In this document: in pieces, positions 45,139 through 55,280 of the stretch
How the letters are laid out: each line of letters starts with the position of its first letter
Position numbering within the stretch: the first letter of the stretch is position 1
Assembly: GCA_006538405.1 (NCBI GenBank)
Contig: BJKQ01000004.1
Coordinates: 2,108,001-2,172,000, forward strand
Reading direction: 5' to 3'
From: Hansfordia pulvinata
Taxonomy: Eukaryota > Ascomycota > Sordariomycetes > Xylariales
DNA length: 64,000 nt
Notes under the pieces: model-generated
The model's database searches: none
What the model was told of the DNA's origin: nothing
The model's input: only the letters and a program-made list of their open reading frames with translations
Made by a program: the position numbers and the translations under genes

Positions 45139-46620
45139 TCAGTCGCTAAAGTCGTACTGCACTCCGTCCTCCTCCTCCTCGTAAATCTCCGAGTCTGTCC
45201 TTTCGGGGGTATCATCGTTTTCATCATCAAATTCATCGCGTGCCACGTCGGCAATGGGGCGCTCGTCGCCGAGCCTCTTGCCTCGGTTCGACGGCGTGGG
45301 CGACGATGATCGATCGACAACGTCGTCGGCGAAGCCCACGTGCTTGGCCGACGGCGACGAAGACTTGCCCGGCTTCTCGAGCACATCGCCGCCCCATGGC
45401 CTGCACTCCTTGACCAGCTCCCCACATCGCAGACAGGCCCAGCCCTCGCCCTCCTCGCGCTCGAGGCGCGTGGCCAGGCACACGAAGCAGTACACGCACG
45501 CGCACGGGATTGTCTCGTACGGGTTGGTGATGTCTGTTTGCGCAGAGCCGACAACGCCGCCGCCGGCTGACGCGGCCGCCGCCATCACCTCGTTCTCGGA
45601 CACGGCCGCGTTCTGGTCCTGGTAGCAGATGGCGCAGGTCCGCTCGGGCAGGAAGGCCAGCTCTCCGCTCTTCTCGCCGTCCTCGCCCGCGCCCGCGCCA
45701 ACGTGGATGATCTCCTTGGTCTTGCGCCACGTGCGGCTCAACCATCGCCGCCAGCGGTTGATGCCGACAAGGGGAAGGACGAAGAGGAGGAATTCGGTGA
45801 ATGCATGCCAGACGAGCTGGCGATTGAGGTATTCAAATGACACTTCGCGGCTGACCTGGTTGGTGGGCGGCGCCAGGCGCATGCGAAGGACGCGATCGAG
45901 CAGGGTCCGGTAGCGGCCATGCAGCAGGAAAACCAGAAAGGACGCAAAGGCGGCGAGAGAATGTACCGTGGTCAGCCGGGTGGTGGCGGCCGACAGGCGT
46001 CGGACGAGCGGGGAGGGATCATCGTATCCGTTGTCCTGGTCGAGCAGCCAGGTCTCCCACTTATCCCAGCCATACTTGCCAGCGACGGTGAAGAGGCCGT
46101 AGAGACCCTTCTGCCAGCGGGACGGCGGCGTCAGGACGGGGCCAGGGCGGCGAGCGTCGGTGTATTTGAGATTCTGCAGGGCGGCGCCGTACGTGGCATC
46201 GTTGTCCCATACAGAGAGCTTGAAGAGCATGGCGCGCAGGGCCAAGAGGATCTCGGCAGACCAGTCGTCCTTGAGGGTTCCGCCCGCGACGTAGCGGAGG
46301 GCGTCACCCACCTGGTCGCGCAATTGGCCTAGCAGATCCTCGTCGAGCAGCTCGGCGTCTACCTGGCCGACGCGAAAGGCAGGCCGGGTTCCGTCGCGCG
46401 AGAGCAGGACCTCCCAGGCGGCGAGGGCGGTGCCTCCGGCGCGACTCAGGGGCCAAGGCAGGCGCGAGGCCTGCTGCCAGGCACGCGACGCGGAGCGGTG
46501 GGCGGCGACGGAGGCCTGGGCAGCGCGCTCGCGCTCCTGGCGGCGGGCAGCCAGTCGCTGCTGGGCCTGGGCAAAGCTGGAGGTGCCGGCGAGGGCGTTG
46601 CTGCGGCTGCTACTGCTCAT
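45139..46620 (-). CDS. PEX2: Peroxisomal RING E3 ubiquitin ligase Pex2
   Basis: Peroxin 2 forms the membrane ubiquitin-ligase complex with Pex10 and Pex12, which ubiquitinates the import receptor Pex5 for recycling. The intronless frame is 493 residues. Residues about 75-300 carry the Pex2/12 N-terminal membrane domain, including the stretch VSREVSFEYLNRQLVWHAF and hydrophobic segments near 215-235 and 275-290. The RING lies at about 329-399, with Cys at 329, 332, 373, 375, 378, 381, 396 and 399 (CAIC ... CACVYCFVC ... CLRC). A roughly 40-residue spacer separates the first pair from the rest, as in other filamentous fungi. The tail is Ser-rich, then strongly acidic (DDENDD, YEEEEDG). The start follows a GGT-repeat leader, and an Arg/Ala/Gln-rich N-terminus precedes the conserved part. 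It is divergent with KAP120. Confidence 0.92.
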   Translation of the reverse strand: MSSSSRSNALAGTSSFAQAQQRLAARRQERERAAQASVAAHRSASRAWQQASRLPWPLSRAGGTALAAWEVLLSRDGTRPAFRVGQVDAELLDEDLLGQLRDQVGDALRYVAGGTLKDDWSAEILLALRAMLFKLSVWDNDATYGAALQNLKYTDARRPGPVLTPPSRWQKGLYGLFTVAGKYGWDKWETWLLDQDNGYDDPSPLVRRLSAATTRLTTVHSLAAFASFLVFLLHGRYRTLLDRVLRMRLAPPTNQVSREVSFEYLNRQLVWHAFTEFLLFVLPLVGINRWRRWLSRTWRKTKEIIHVGAGAGEDGEKSGELAFLPERTCAICYQDQNAAVSENEVMAAAASAGGGVVGSAQTDITNPYETIPCACVYCFVCLATRLEREEGEGWACLRCGELVKECRPWGGDVLEKPGKSSSPSAKHVGFADDVVDRSSSPTPSNRGKRLGDERPIADVARDEFDDENDDTPERTDSEIYEEEEDGVQYDFSD

Positions 46621-48600
46621 CGCGGCGGCTGCTGGGGCATCATGCGGGTCGTCGTCGTCGTCGTCGTCGCCAAAGGGGATTCGCGGACGGCTAGCGTTGC
46701 AAAAGGAGGCGTGGCACCGAGGTCGGCTGCGGCTGTGTGCGTCGAGGTTGGGGCCGTGGCCGGGTGCCGCATCCGGGTGTTGGTGTCGCGTGGGAGAGGA
46801 GGGCGTGAGACGTGAAGTGGGCTGGGCTGGTGGCGGTAATCACGGTGGTGGTGGTGGTGGTGGTGGTGGTGGCGGATGATGGCGGGCGCGTGTGAGGTGG
46901 TGGGAGATGGGAAGCTGGGGTCCTTGGCTGCGTTGCGCGCCGAATTGAGCAAAGACAGGCGGCTTTGGCGGGTTCGAGATAGGACGGGATGACGTTTGGC
47001 GACGGCCGTACATGGTACTGTGGCGGCGCTCGATTGATGAGCGGGCGGATTGCCGAGGGCTTCTTACCGTCCGGCCGAGGTTGCAAGGCACCTGCACGCA
47101 AGGGCATAGCCCAGGGGGTACCTCTAACTTAAACTCCATCCATACATACCTCCTAATGAGGTCCAGTACCTTACCTAACCTATTCCCTAGGCTGCATGCG
47201 AGATGTCTGCTACTCGTACATTAAAACCACTAATAATGAGGTGCGTCCCTGCGCCCAGGGCTTGACTCAGTGAGTCATTCAAGTAGGCCTTACTGCAGGT
47301 TGTTTCCCCCAAATTGGATTCATGCACGCATCTTGCCCAGGTTCGAAAGTCCTCTTCCGAGGATGATTGCACTCGTGTCGGAAGAGAGAGCTCGGATTCT
47401 CTGCGCAGGGACAGAATCCGGCCATTCGGGCCCATGGATATGAGCACCTTGGGTACATGTACCTTACCTAAGGCCGTCTGGCAGAATGCCCGAGAAGTTG
47501 GTCAAGCAAGGGTCCAGTTTGCCCCTTCTGTTTGCCAACCTTAAGTATATAATGGGAAAGATCCCATTCTGTACACTTACAGCATGTAAGGCAAGACAAA
47601 TACCATGGCAATCATTGAGCTCTTCAAGTTTACGGTGGATCGCTGGGCGTTGGTAGTAAGCTTGAGCCAATGAGAAGCACCGACTGGAGCAAGGAAGAAG
47701 ATGATCCAGACATGAGGTAAGCAACAAACAGAGAAGCCGACCAAACACTGTATTTGTCTGCATGGATATTTCCCGGCTGATCATCAGGGGAAGACTGAAA
47801 AGTGAAGGGAGGGCCGACACGGGCGCAGTGCAGCCACTTAAAACCCAGGGTAACTTACCAGCTGTATTGGAGTATCGCTTGCCTTGGTTCTGTTTGAATG
47901 AATCCAGTGAGATTAGACACCTTTCTACACGGCCTTGTATCCATGGAATTCGCCCACTTGACATGTACTCGCAGTACATATATCTCTGGATCACCACCCC
48001 TCGGCTGCTGTTGAAGCAGCGTTGCCGTCATTCGACAGGGTCCTTCCTGCCTCGCCGCCTGTCCAAATCTGGCGCTGTCCACAGGTGGTGGGGCGGAAGG
48101 CCCCTAACCCGGGGCGGCCTGCTCTAACTCATATCCATCCATGGATGAATCTGTCGGGTTGCATCTATGGATGTATGTTAGGTACCTTATCCCGGTGTAC
48201 TCGTACCTAAGGTACCGTCCCAGCCTCCACCCGTCAGGGACGCTGTCGGATTTCAGACGACTGCCCCTCCATTCCGCATGCCGCCGCCACCTCTCATCTT
48301 CGTTTGCTGTTCCTGCCCCTCAGCTCAGGCCAAGGTTTCGAGCTCCTAACAGGTAGCTTCAAACGCCTTCGCCTTGACACCGAGAAGAGGGCACAACTGG
48401 ACGAGCCCAAGACGGCCGGCCTCGTCATCTTGGAACTGAGCACTGAGGTCCCCACTTCCGACTCCCCGTGCCTGGCCCCGAGCCTCGCTCACCCAACGCA
48501 CATCTTGCCCCTCCGCCTCTACCGACCCATCACCTCCCTCTGCCTGTCCTTCACTTCATCACATAGCTCGACTGCGTGCGCCGTGCGCCTCGACGTCGCC
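46621..48600. promoter_or_regulatory. Divergent intergenic region between PEX2 and KAP120
   Basis: About 2 kb with no recognised gene. Next to PEX2 is a (GGT)n run at 46844-46872 in its likely leader. TACTCGTA words occur at 47211 and 48198, the second inside a cluster with GGTACC words (48180-48215) and ATCCATGGAT (48137-48146) about 400 bp before KAP120. An upstream in-frame extension of KAP120 (48304-48600) is open but shows no conserved features. Confidence 0.5.
46844..46872. repeat. (GGT)n microsatellite
   Basis: About nine to ten GGT units, 225 bp upstream of the PEX2 start; in the PEX2 transcript it would read as (ACC)n. Confidence 0.85.
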
Positions 48601-51600
48601 ATGAGCTTTGCCATCGAAGTCCCGGGCGAGGCCACCCCGCTCAGCCTGCCCGACCTGTTCCGCACCCTCTCTCTTGCCGCCTCTGCCCAAGACCATACAC
48701 AGCGACAGTCGGCAACCCAGCAACTCACCACTTGGGAGTCCCACCAGGACTATTACCCCGCCTTGCAGGCCGTATTCCTCGACAAGACCCTGCCTCGAGA
48801 GGTCCGCCTACTGTCGATCATCCAGCTCAAGAACGGCATCGACCGCTATTGGAGGGCTCATGCCCTCAAGCACCCCATCCCGGCCCCGAAGAAGGACATA
48901 ATCCGCAACAATCTCTACCAGGGCACTGTGGGCGAAGAGGACAAGCAGCTCGCTCTACATAATGCTCTCGTTACTGCAAAGGTCATGCGCATCGACTACC
49001 CCGCGGACTGGCCCGACGCCCTTGCCCAACTCATCGACCTCCTGCGGTCCACCAAAGACACCAACCAGTTGCACCTTTCAGGCGCCCTGACAATATTGCT
49101 CCGAATCGTCAAGGAGCTCGGCACGGCACGCCTCAGGAAGTCCCAAACAGCCCTCCAAGCAATCACGCCCGAGCTTGTCCACGTTCTTGGCGAGGTATAC
49201 GGTGCCAAGACGGATCAGTGGATAGCCCAGCTCCCTTCCGCGCAAGCGACCAGCCCCGACGTCGAGCTCGCCATGCACAGCAGCCTGACTGCCTTTAAGA
49301 TCCTGAGGCGCTTGTTGATAGTTGGGTACGAGTATCCCGACGGCGACCAGGCCGTTCAGCAAGTCTGGTCGTTTTCCCAGACCCAGTTCGGCCAGTTCTT
49401 CAACTTCATCAGCCAGGATGCCCCCATCCCGGCTCCATATCTCGGAATGGTCGGCAAGCACCTGCTACAGTTCACCAAACTCCACATCGAGATGGCTGAA
49501 AAGCACCCAGCCAGCTTTGTCTGCCTTCCCAGCTCGCTCGACCTCGTTCGTGCCTACTGGGATCTCGTCGGCAAATTCTCCGAAGTCTTTGACAAATCTG
49601 GTGGTATTAGGAATACCAGTGCCGCCCCGGCCCAACCCGATTCGAAGGACGAGGCGCCTCTATTGGAAAAGTTGGCTCTCAAAGGCCTGCTCATCATGAG
49701 AGCATGCGTTCGCATGGCGCACCAGCCGCACCAGACCATCAAGTACCGCTCAAAGAACGTGGTCCAAGAGCAGAAAGAAGCCATTGGTCGCATAAAAACA
49801 GACCTTCTCACCGACGACCTAGTCGGCCAAATGGCCAACATCGTCATCTCTCGCCTTTTCGTTTTTCGCAAGGCCGATTTGGAAGCCTGGGAATCTGACC
49901 CTGAGGAATGGGAGCAGCAAGAGGACACCACCGGTAACGCATTCGAGTGGGAAGTCCGGCCATGCGCCGAGAGGTTGTTCCTGGATCTTCTCACAAATTA
50001 CAAGAAACTCCTTCTGCAGCCTCTGCTTGCTTACTTCGCTACCGCCCAGAGCGCCGATGCCGATATTGGCACGAAAGACGCCGTCTACACTGCCATGGGC
50101 CTGGCGGCACAGATCATCTATGATGAGTACGACTTTGAAAGGACTCTGATGTCGACCATTGTCAACGACGCACAACAGACCGGCTCGTACGCCAGGATAT
50201 TGCGAAGGCGTATCGCCATCCTACTTGGGTCCTGGACTCCAGTCAAGGCCTCGGACGAGTCGCGGCGCGTCACCTACGAGATCTTCCGGCATTTTCTGAA
50301 CCCCAATGACTCCACAAACGACATTGTCGTTCGTATCACGGCTGCGCGGCACTTCAAAGCGGTTGCTGACGAGTTCGGATTCGACGGCAACAGGTTCCTA
50401 CCATTTGCTCCCGACATCTTGCGGGAGCTTTTGAATCTCTTGCAAAATGTCGAGGTGGATGAGGCCAAGCTTGCGATCCTCGAGTCCACTCGCGTTTTGA
50501 TCGACCGAATGGACACACACATCTCTCAGTTTGGCGACTACATCCTGACTGCGTTGCCGGCCATTTGGGACTCAGCGGGAGACCTGGGGCTGATGCTGAA
50601 GCAATCGGTACTGTCTATACTTCACACGCTCGTGGAAGCCATGAAGGGGGACTTTGCTCCCTACCGCGACAAGATTGTCCCGCTGATCGCGGACGCCACT
50701 CAGGAAGGCACAGATCTCTATGTCTACCTTGCAGAAGACGCCCTGGAACTTTGGACCAGCATCCTGAACCAAAGCTCGCCTCCAGTATCTGAAGACTTGT
50801 TGAACTTGGCCGCGCCAGCCATCAGCCAGCTTGCTGATCAGAACGGTAATGCTTTCAGTTTCTTGACCATCGTGGGATCATACATAACACTGGCGCCTGA
50901 GGCAATGCTGGAAGACAAGCTACGACAACCCCTGCTTCAGGCCTTTGGCATAGTGTTGCGCTCAAAGCCCCGCGAGCAGGTTTCTGTTGGCAGCAGACAC
51001 TTGGATACGTACCTCCGGTACGCGCATGAGCTAGGGGGCGCAGCCGGGCTGCAAACTGTGCTCAACGACATGATCCAGAGCGGGGTTTTCACTGGTATTC
51101 TGGAGCTCATCCATGATACTCACGAGGCCAACAAGACGCATGGGCCCAACAGGAGGAAGCCCAAGATCAGCACCTTCACCCTCATGGACTTCTTTGCTGT
51201 TCTATCGCGAATTGCGCTTCTCGAGCCGCAGATTTTCGTGGAAATGCTAGGCTCGCTCGGGCCGTTAGAGCAAACATGGGGGTGGTTGATCCCGGAGTGG
51301 TTCGCGACCTTCGACTCAATAGCCGACATCGCCAGGAAGAAGTTGAATCTCATGGCTCTGACCAGATTCTTGGAGCTTCCATACCCGGTGCAGGAGCTCA
51401 CACTCTCCAAGTTGCAAGATTACTTCTCGATGTGGACTTCGGTCATGGCCCAACTACTCGACGATGAGAAGCCCGGGGCCGACATGCTGGTTGAGGAGTT
51501 TGAAATGCCCACGGAGGGCTACATGACAGCTAAGGACATCAGACAACAGGCCCTCTATCAAAAAGACCCAATCCGGACGGTGAACTCTCTTGCATTTGTC

Positions 51601-51729
51601 AATGAGAGGCTTCAAGGTGCCGTGCAGAGATGCGGAGGCGAGCAGGCGTTCCAAGAAACCTGGGCCCTCAATGTCGACAAAGATGTCATTGCTGGTTTCC
51701 AGGGTCTTGGAACGCCCCGTCCGAACTAG
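48601..51729 (+). CDS. KAP120: Importin-beta family karyopherin Kap120 / importin-11 type
   Basis: Nuclear transport receptor that carries cargo through the nuclear pore under Ran-GTP control; yeast Kap120 is linked to ribosome-subunit and Rpf1 traffic. The intronless product is 1042 residues, close to the roughly 1030 of the family. The importin-beta N-terminal (Ran-binding) domain lies at about residues 35-110 (ATQQLTTWESHQDYYPALQ, then LLSIIQLKNGIDRYW). The rest is regular amphipathic helix pairs (HEAT repeats). A stretch near 575-660 (VRITAARHFKAVADEFGFD, then FLPFAPDILREL) matches the importin-11/Kap120 group as I recall it. The start at 48601 was chosen because MSFAIEV opens the conserved part; upstream codons in frame lack conservation. 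One TACGAGTA word (49327-49334) lies inside this exon, the only coding copy in the window. Confidence 0.92.
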   Translation: MSFAIEVPGEATPLSLPDLFRTLSLAASAQDHTQRQSATQQLTTWESHQDYYPALQAVFLDKTLPREVRLLSIIQLKNGIDRYWRAHALKHPIPAPKKDIIRNNLYQGTVGEEDKQLALHNALVTAKVMRIDYPADWPDALAQLIDLLRSTKDTNQLHLSGALTILLRIVKELGTARLRKSQTALQAITPELVHVLGEVYGAKTDQWIAQLPSAQATSPDVELAMHSSLTAFKILRRLLIVGYEYPDGDQAVQQVWSFSQTQFGQFFNFISQDAPIPAPYLGMVGKHLLQFTKLHIEMAEKHPASFVCLPSSLDLVRAYWDLVGKFSEVFDKSGGIRNTSAAPAQPDSKDEAPLLEKLALKGLLIMRACVRMAHQPHQTIKYRSKNVVQEQKEAIGRIKTDLLTDDLVGQMANIVISRLFVFRKADLEAWESDPEEWEQQEDTTGNAFEWEVRPCAERLFLDLLTNYKKLLLQPLLAYFATAQSADADIGTKDAVYTAMGLAAQIIYDEYDFERTLMSTIVNDAQQTGSYARILRRRIAILLGSWTPVKASDESRRVTYEIFRHFLNPNDSTNDIVVRITAARHFKAVADEFGFDGNRFLPFAPDILRELLNLLQNVEVDEAKLAILESTRVLIDRMDTHISQFGDYILTALPAIWDSAGDLGLMLKQSVLSILHTLVEAMKGDFAPYRDKIVPLIADATQEGTDLYVYLAEDALELWTSILNQSSPPVSEDLLNLAAPAISQLADQNGNAFSFLTIVGSYITLAPEAMLEDKLRQPLLQAFGIVLRSKPREQVSVGSRHLDTYLRYAHELGGAAGLQTVLNDMIQSGVFTGILELIHDTHEANKTHGPNRRKPKISTFTLMDFFAVLSRIALLEPQIFVEMLGSLGPLEQTWGWLIPEWFATFDSIADIARKKLNLMALTRFLELPYPVQELTLSKLQDYFSMWTSVMAQLLDDEKPGADMLVEEFEMPTEGYMTAKDIRQQALYQKDPIRTVNSLAFVNERLQGAVQRCGGEQAFQETWALNVDKDVIAGFQGLGTPRPN

Positions 51730-52388
51730 TTTTTCAGGCCGGCAGCACTGGATGAGCAGGCTCTGGCTTGAACACGGGAGACCTAGTGGGCTATAATGAC
51801 TTTGGGCGGTCGAGAAGATTTTGAACGTCTGCAGAGCTAGTGGCATGAGAGATGGGTGCTGGCGGTTGTTCTTCATTAGACAGTACAGCGGTTGGCTCCC
51901 GATAGACACCGGATAGAGTAGAAGTTGTCTAGGACAATTCAACACGATACCCCCTTCATTACGATGCTTCGGAATGATGCTCCACAGCTCCAACAAGCAT
52001 TGCGAGAACCTATGTGTATGCGAGGCGGGTGATTGCGTCGAGTTGCTGCGCGGCCTGCCTCGAGACCGAGCACCAGAGCCCTCACTGCCCTTGTGACCGA
52101 TGACCACGAAGGTTTGCGGATCGCCGTTTATCATAGCTCCCTTCTTCGCCGGGTATCAAACAGAACAAATGGTCCGCATTGCCTGTCGCATGGCTCTCGT
52201 CCACTTTTATCTCAGATTGCACGGACGAACGGCCGCTGTTTCTCTTCCCGATTGTGCCAGAGAAAAGCAGAAGAGGGGACAAGCAACGACCCTTTCATCC
52301 GTCTCGTCCATCGACCACCGCCGCCGCCGCCGTGTTCAATGATGGGAAATTGAAGGAAGGCAAAAAAAAATAAAAATAAAAATAAAAA
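51730..52388. other. Convergent 3' region between KAP120 and the DUF423 gene
   Basis: Both genes end here. No coding frame is supported. An A-rich tract (AAATAAAAATAAAAATAAAAATC) at about 52365-52390 sits immediately beyond the stop of the minus-strand gene and could serve termination of the plus-strand transcript. Confidence 0.6.
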
Positions 52389-53221
52389 TCATTTAAAGGC
52401 AAGCGCGACCCACCCGCCGATGAGGCACAGGCCGCCGATGGGGGTGACGGGGCCGAGGAAGCGGAAGCGGGCTGGGTCGAGGACGAGGGCGTAGATGCTG
52501 CCGCTGAAGAGGGTCATGCCGGCGGTCAGCAGGCCGCCGGCGGCGCGGTTGTCCGGGGCGGCCTGGGAGGCGACCAGGAGGGCGACGGAGTGGAGGAGCT
52601 GTTTGTGAGTTGGGAAGAGCGCGGGGGGCGTTAGTAAAGAAAATATTCTCCCGACTGACTGCAACAGGTTGGGTTTATGCTCTTGGACGGGAAAGGTGTT
52701 TGGGGGGGATATTTTGGAAGGTAGATATGGAGCCCAGGGGGAAAAGGGGGATGGATGGGTGGGTGGTCTGACGCGCTTTGCTTTCGTGAGGGTGGTGCTG
52801 ATATAGCTACCAGGTATGTATCTATGTGCCCGACGTAGCTGATCACGTGGATACCTGAGGTGGGTGGGAAGGCGATGGCGAAAGGTGGCCGTCGGGAGGA
52901 AATACAGAAGTCGGCTTGGGAGGACGAACTCACCTGGTAGTGCGCGGCGGTGCTGAAGCTGGCCAGGCGGGCGGGGTCGGTGACGACCTTCTTGAGGCCG
53001 TGGGCGCCGAAGGCGCCGAAGCAGACGGCGGAGGCGCCGTACAGGCAGCCGAGGGTCCAGAACATGTTGCGCTTGCCGGCGTTTGATGACGCGGTCGGCG
53101 GCGCGGAGTTGTTGTTGTTATTGCTGCTGCTGCTGCCGCTCTGCGCGTGGATGTTGAGAGTGGAGGTCGAGGACAGCCCTGGGGATGAGGCGAGAGGCGT
53201 GCGCTCGTTGGGGGAGGACAT
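52389..53221 (-). CDS. DUF423 / TMEM256-like small membrane protein
   Basis: Two exons, 52934-53221 and 52389-52598, give 165 residues. The intron is long for this genome (335 bp) with donor GTGAGT, branch-type ACTAAC and acceptor ACAG, phase 0. After a polar N-terminus with Ser and Asn runs (residues about 30-45), four hydrophobic segments follow. They carry the family marks LGCLYGASAVCFGAFGAHGL, AAHYQLLHSVALL (spanning the splice junction), AGMTLFSGSIYALVL and LGPVTPIGGLCLIGGW. These match the DUF423 family (bacterial YgdD, animal TMEM256). Biochemical function is not known. The rejoined AHYQ-LLHS block is conserved in the family and supports the splice sites. Confidence 0.9.
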
Positions 53222-53941
53222 GGCGGGCGTTTTGGGAGGTTTCGAGACGCGGTGATGCAGGCGAGGATGTAGTCAAGTACTATCAGACGTTGCAAGTACC
53301 CAGCAGGTCATGGCCCGAGGTTGTACCACACGGGGACAGTGCTGGACTGCTGGAATACCTGGACTGGAGCTTGAGTTCTTCCCCCAAGGCCGAAGGGGGG
53401 TTAAGTGCATTTCCCGCTTAGAAGGAAATGGGTCCCTGGGTCCCCGATCCCCGGCCCGCATCTACGGAGCTCGGCCCGGCAAGGTGGGGCTTTTGCGCCG
53501 GAGACGTCGAAGATCCAGCCCGATTGCTTGGCGGGGTCGACCGGTCTTGAAGAATGACAAGGCAGCACATGGCCACGGACAGCTCGCAGGTACATTTCAC
53601 AGAGCTCTTCGAGCATCTCACGAGTCGTTTGGTATACATACGAGTGGTCTACTATGTTTTACGCAAGTTGGGGAGCTAGCTCTCCGTCCGCCGGGCCAGT
53701 CACACAAGGCGGAACGTTCGGGTATCTATTATACGAATCGCTGACGCTATCCGAGGCACTGGTAATGGCTCTTGAATCTGGAAGTAACGCCTTGCCCGGT
53801 GCCTTGGCCTGGCAAATCCGCAAACACCTTGATTCTATCGAAGCAAGACGGAAAGGCAGCAGCATTTTCTCACCGCGCGCCAACGAAAGAGACCGCGCTA
53901 CAATGAAGGCCAAAGTGGCCTGACAGGCCGATATAGCCCTT
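53222..53941. other. Intergenic region between DUF423 gene and Cys-rich membrane-protein gene
   Basis: About 720 bp containing the promoter of the DUF423 gene and the 3' region of the minus-strand gene beyond it. No gene or notable repeat is seen. Confidence 0.65.
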
Positions 53942-55228
53942 CTACGTGTCTCTTCTTTTCGCCGCGGCCGCGTCGGCCTCGGCCACCGAGTCCCCGGCCA
54001 GCTCCGGGCGCGCCGCGCTCTCGGGGTGGTCCAGCTCCCCGCGCCTCCAGCCCTCGACCTCGGCCGCCGCGTTGCTGTACGGCCGGGGGTCCGCCGCGGG
54101 CATGCCGGCCCACAGCTGCGGCGGCGGCGGCGGCGGCGGCGGCGGCTCCTCCCCTCCGCGCCCCTCGGCGTGCGTCGCCTCCACCTTGCCGCCGCCTCCC
54201 GCTGCTGCTGCTGCTGCCGCCCCCGGCTCCTCCTCGACGAACCCGGGCCCCCTCTTCTGCCGCGAGATGCGCCTCGCCTGCCACAGGACGAGCAGGCCTC
54301 CGAGAAGGATCACGGCGCCCTCCACGGCGAGCCCGACGATGGCGCCCGTGGGCACGGCGCCCCCGGGCTGCTGCTGCTGCTGCTGCTGGTCTGCGGCCGA
54401 GCAAGCCTCCCCCGCCGCCTCCTGCTGCTGTGCCCCGGAGTCGCGCTGCAGCTGGCTCACCACGGTCCCGACGGTGCTGACGAACCGCCTCGAGTCCCGG
54501 CAGCACTGGTCGTCGTCCAGCCGGGTCTGCTCGTACTTGACGCAGCAGTAGTGCGTGTCGTTGCAGAATTGCAGCTTGGCGTTGTCGAAGCCCTCTTTTT
54601 TGCGTTTCTCCCCCCCGGGCCCTCGCAGACCGCGGCGCGGTGTGTCAGTCAAAGCTTAGGGAGGTCACGACAGCGGTGTTTTCGGCCCCTCTAGCGGACT
54701 ACCTGGAGAGCATACCAGGTGAAGGCGGGGAGGCATAGAGGTCGTCAGGTGACTCACGGTGTAGACAGTACTGCGGACAGCTCGCATGCGCCATGGTCGG
54801 GTCCGTACACCCGGACGACCACAGGAAGTGGCCCGACAGGCGGGCGCTGGTGTTGAGACAGAGCCCGGAAGATAGGCCTGGGGCGTGCGTGCGTGCGCGG
54901 TTAGTTTTTTTTTTTTTTTTTTTTTTTTGGTCCCCCATAGCAGGCCCTTCTTCTTCTTCCCCCCCTTCAGCGGCCTCTCGCCACGCCATCCATCTCGTTG
55001 GGTGCCGGCGAGAAAAAAAAACTCACAGGCGTCCTTGTTGTAGGCGTTGCAGCAGCTGCTGTGCGACTCGGCCTCGCCCGTGACGTTGGCCTCGCAGGGG
55101 GCGACCTTTTCGCTCGCGACGGAGCCGTCGAGCATGTAGCACTGAGGGCCGGCTCTCGCCTTCCACACCGCGCCGCGGGCCCACAGCAGCAGGCCCAGCG
55201 CCCGGGCGACGGCCCGTATGCAGGTCAT
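53942..55228 (-). CDS. Cys-rich single-pass membrane protein with Pro/Ala-rich cytosolic tail
   Basis: Exons 55027-55228, 54758-54877 and a third ending at 53942. A likely signal peptide (CIRAVARALGLLLWARGAVW) is followed by a Cys-rich ectodomain (QCYMLDG, SSCCNAYNKDACLSSGLCL, SCPQYC, FCNDTHYCC, DDQCCRDS), a transmembrane helix (GAIVGLAVEGAVILLGGLLV), a basic stop-transfer QARRISRQKR, and a tail with poly-Ala, poly-Gly and poly-Pro. The layout suggests a type I surface protein, perhaps a wall sensor or receptor-like protein; no named family was recognised. The exon 3 acceptor is uncertain: 54621 (after CTGCGAG, behind a CTGAC branch) keeps the frame and gives 333 residues, while 54654 (after CTAAG) also works. 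Neither is a normal CAG/TAG. Intron 1 contains T24 (plus strand). Confidence 0.7.
54905..54928. repeat. T24 homopolymer (A24 in the transcript) inside an intron
   Basis: An uninterrupted run of twenty-four T lies in intron 1 of the Cys-rich membrane-protein gene. On the coding strand it is an A24 run directly followed by the CTAAC branch word and a short tract before the acceptor. Confidence 0.9.
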
Positions 55229-55263
55229 TTCTCTCCTCGCTCGTGATGATCGGAAAGCGGTTC

Positions 55264-55280
55264 GGGGGGGGGGGGGGGGG
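55264..55280. repeat. G17 homopolymer
   Basis: An uninterrupted G run about 36 bp upstream of the start codon of the Cys-rich membrane-protein gene, so probably in its leader (as C17). Confidence 0.9.
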
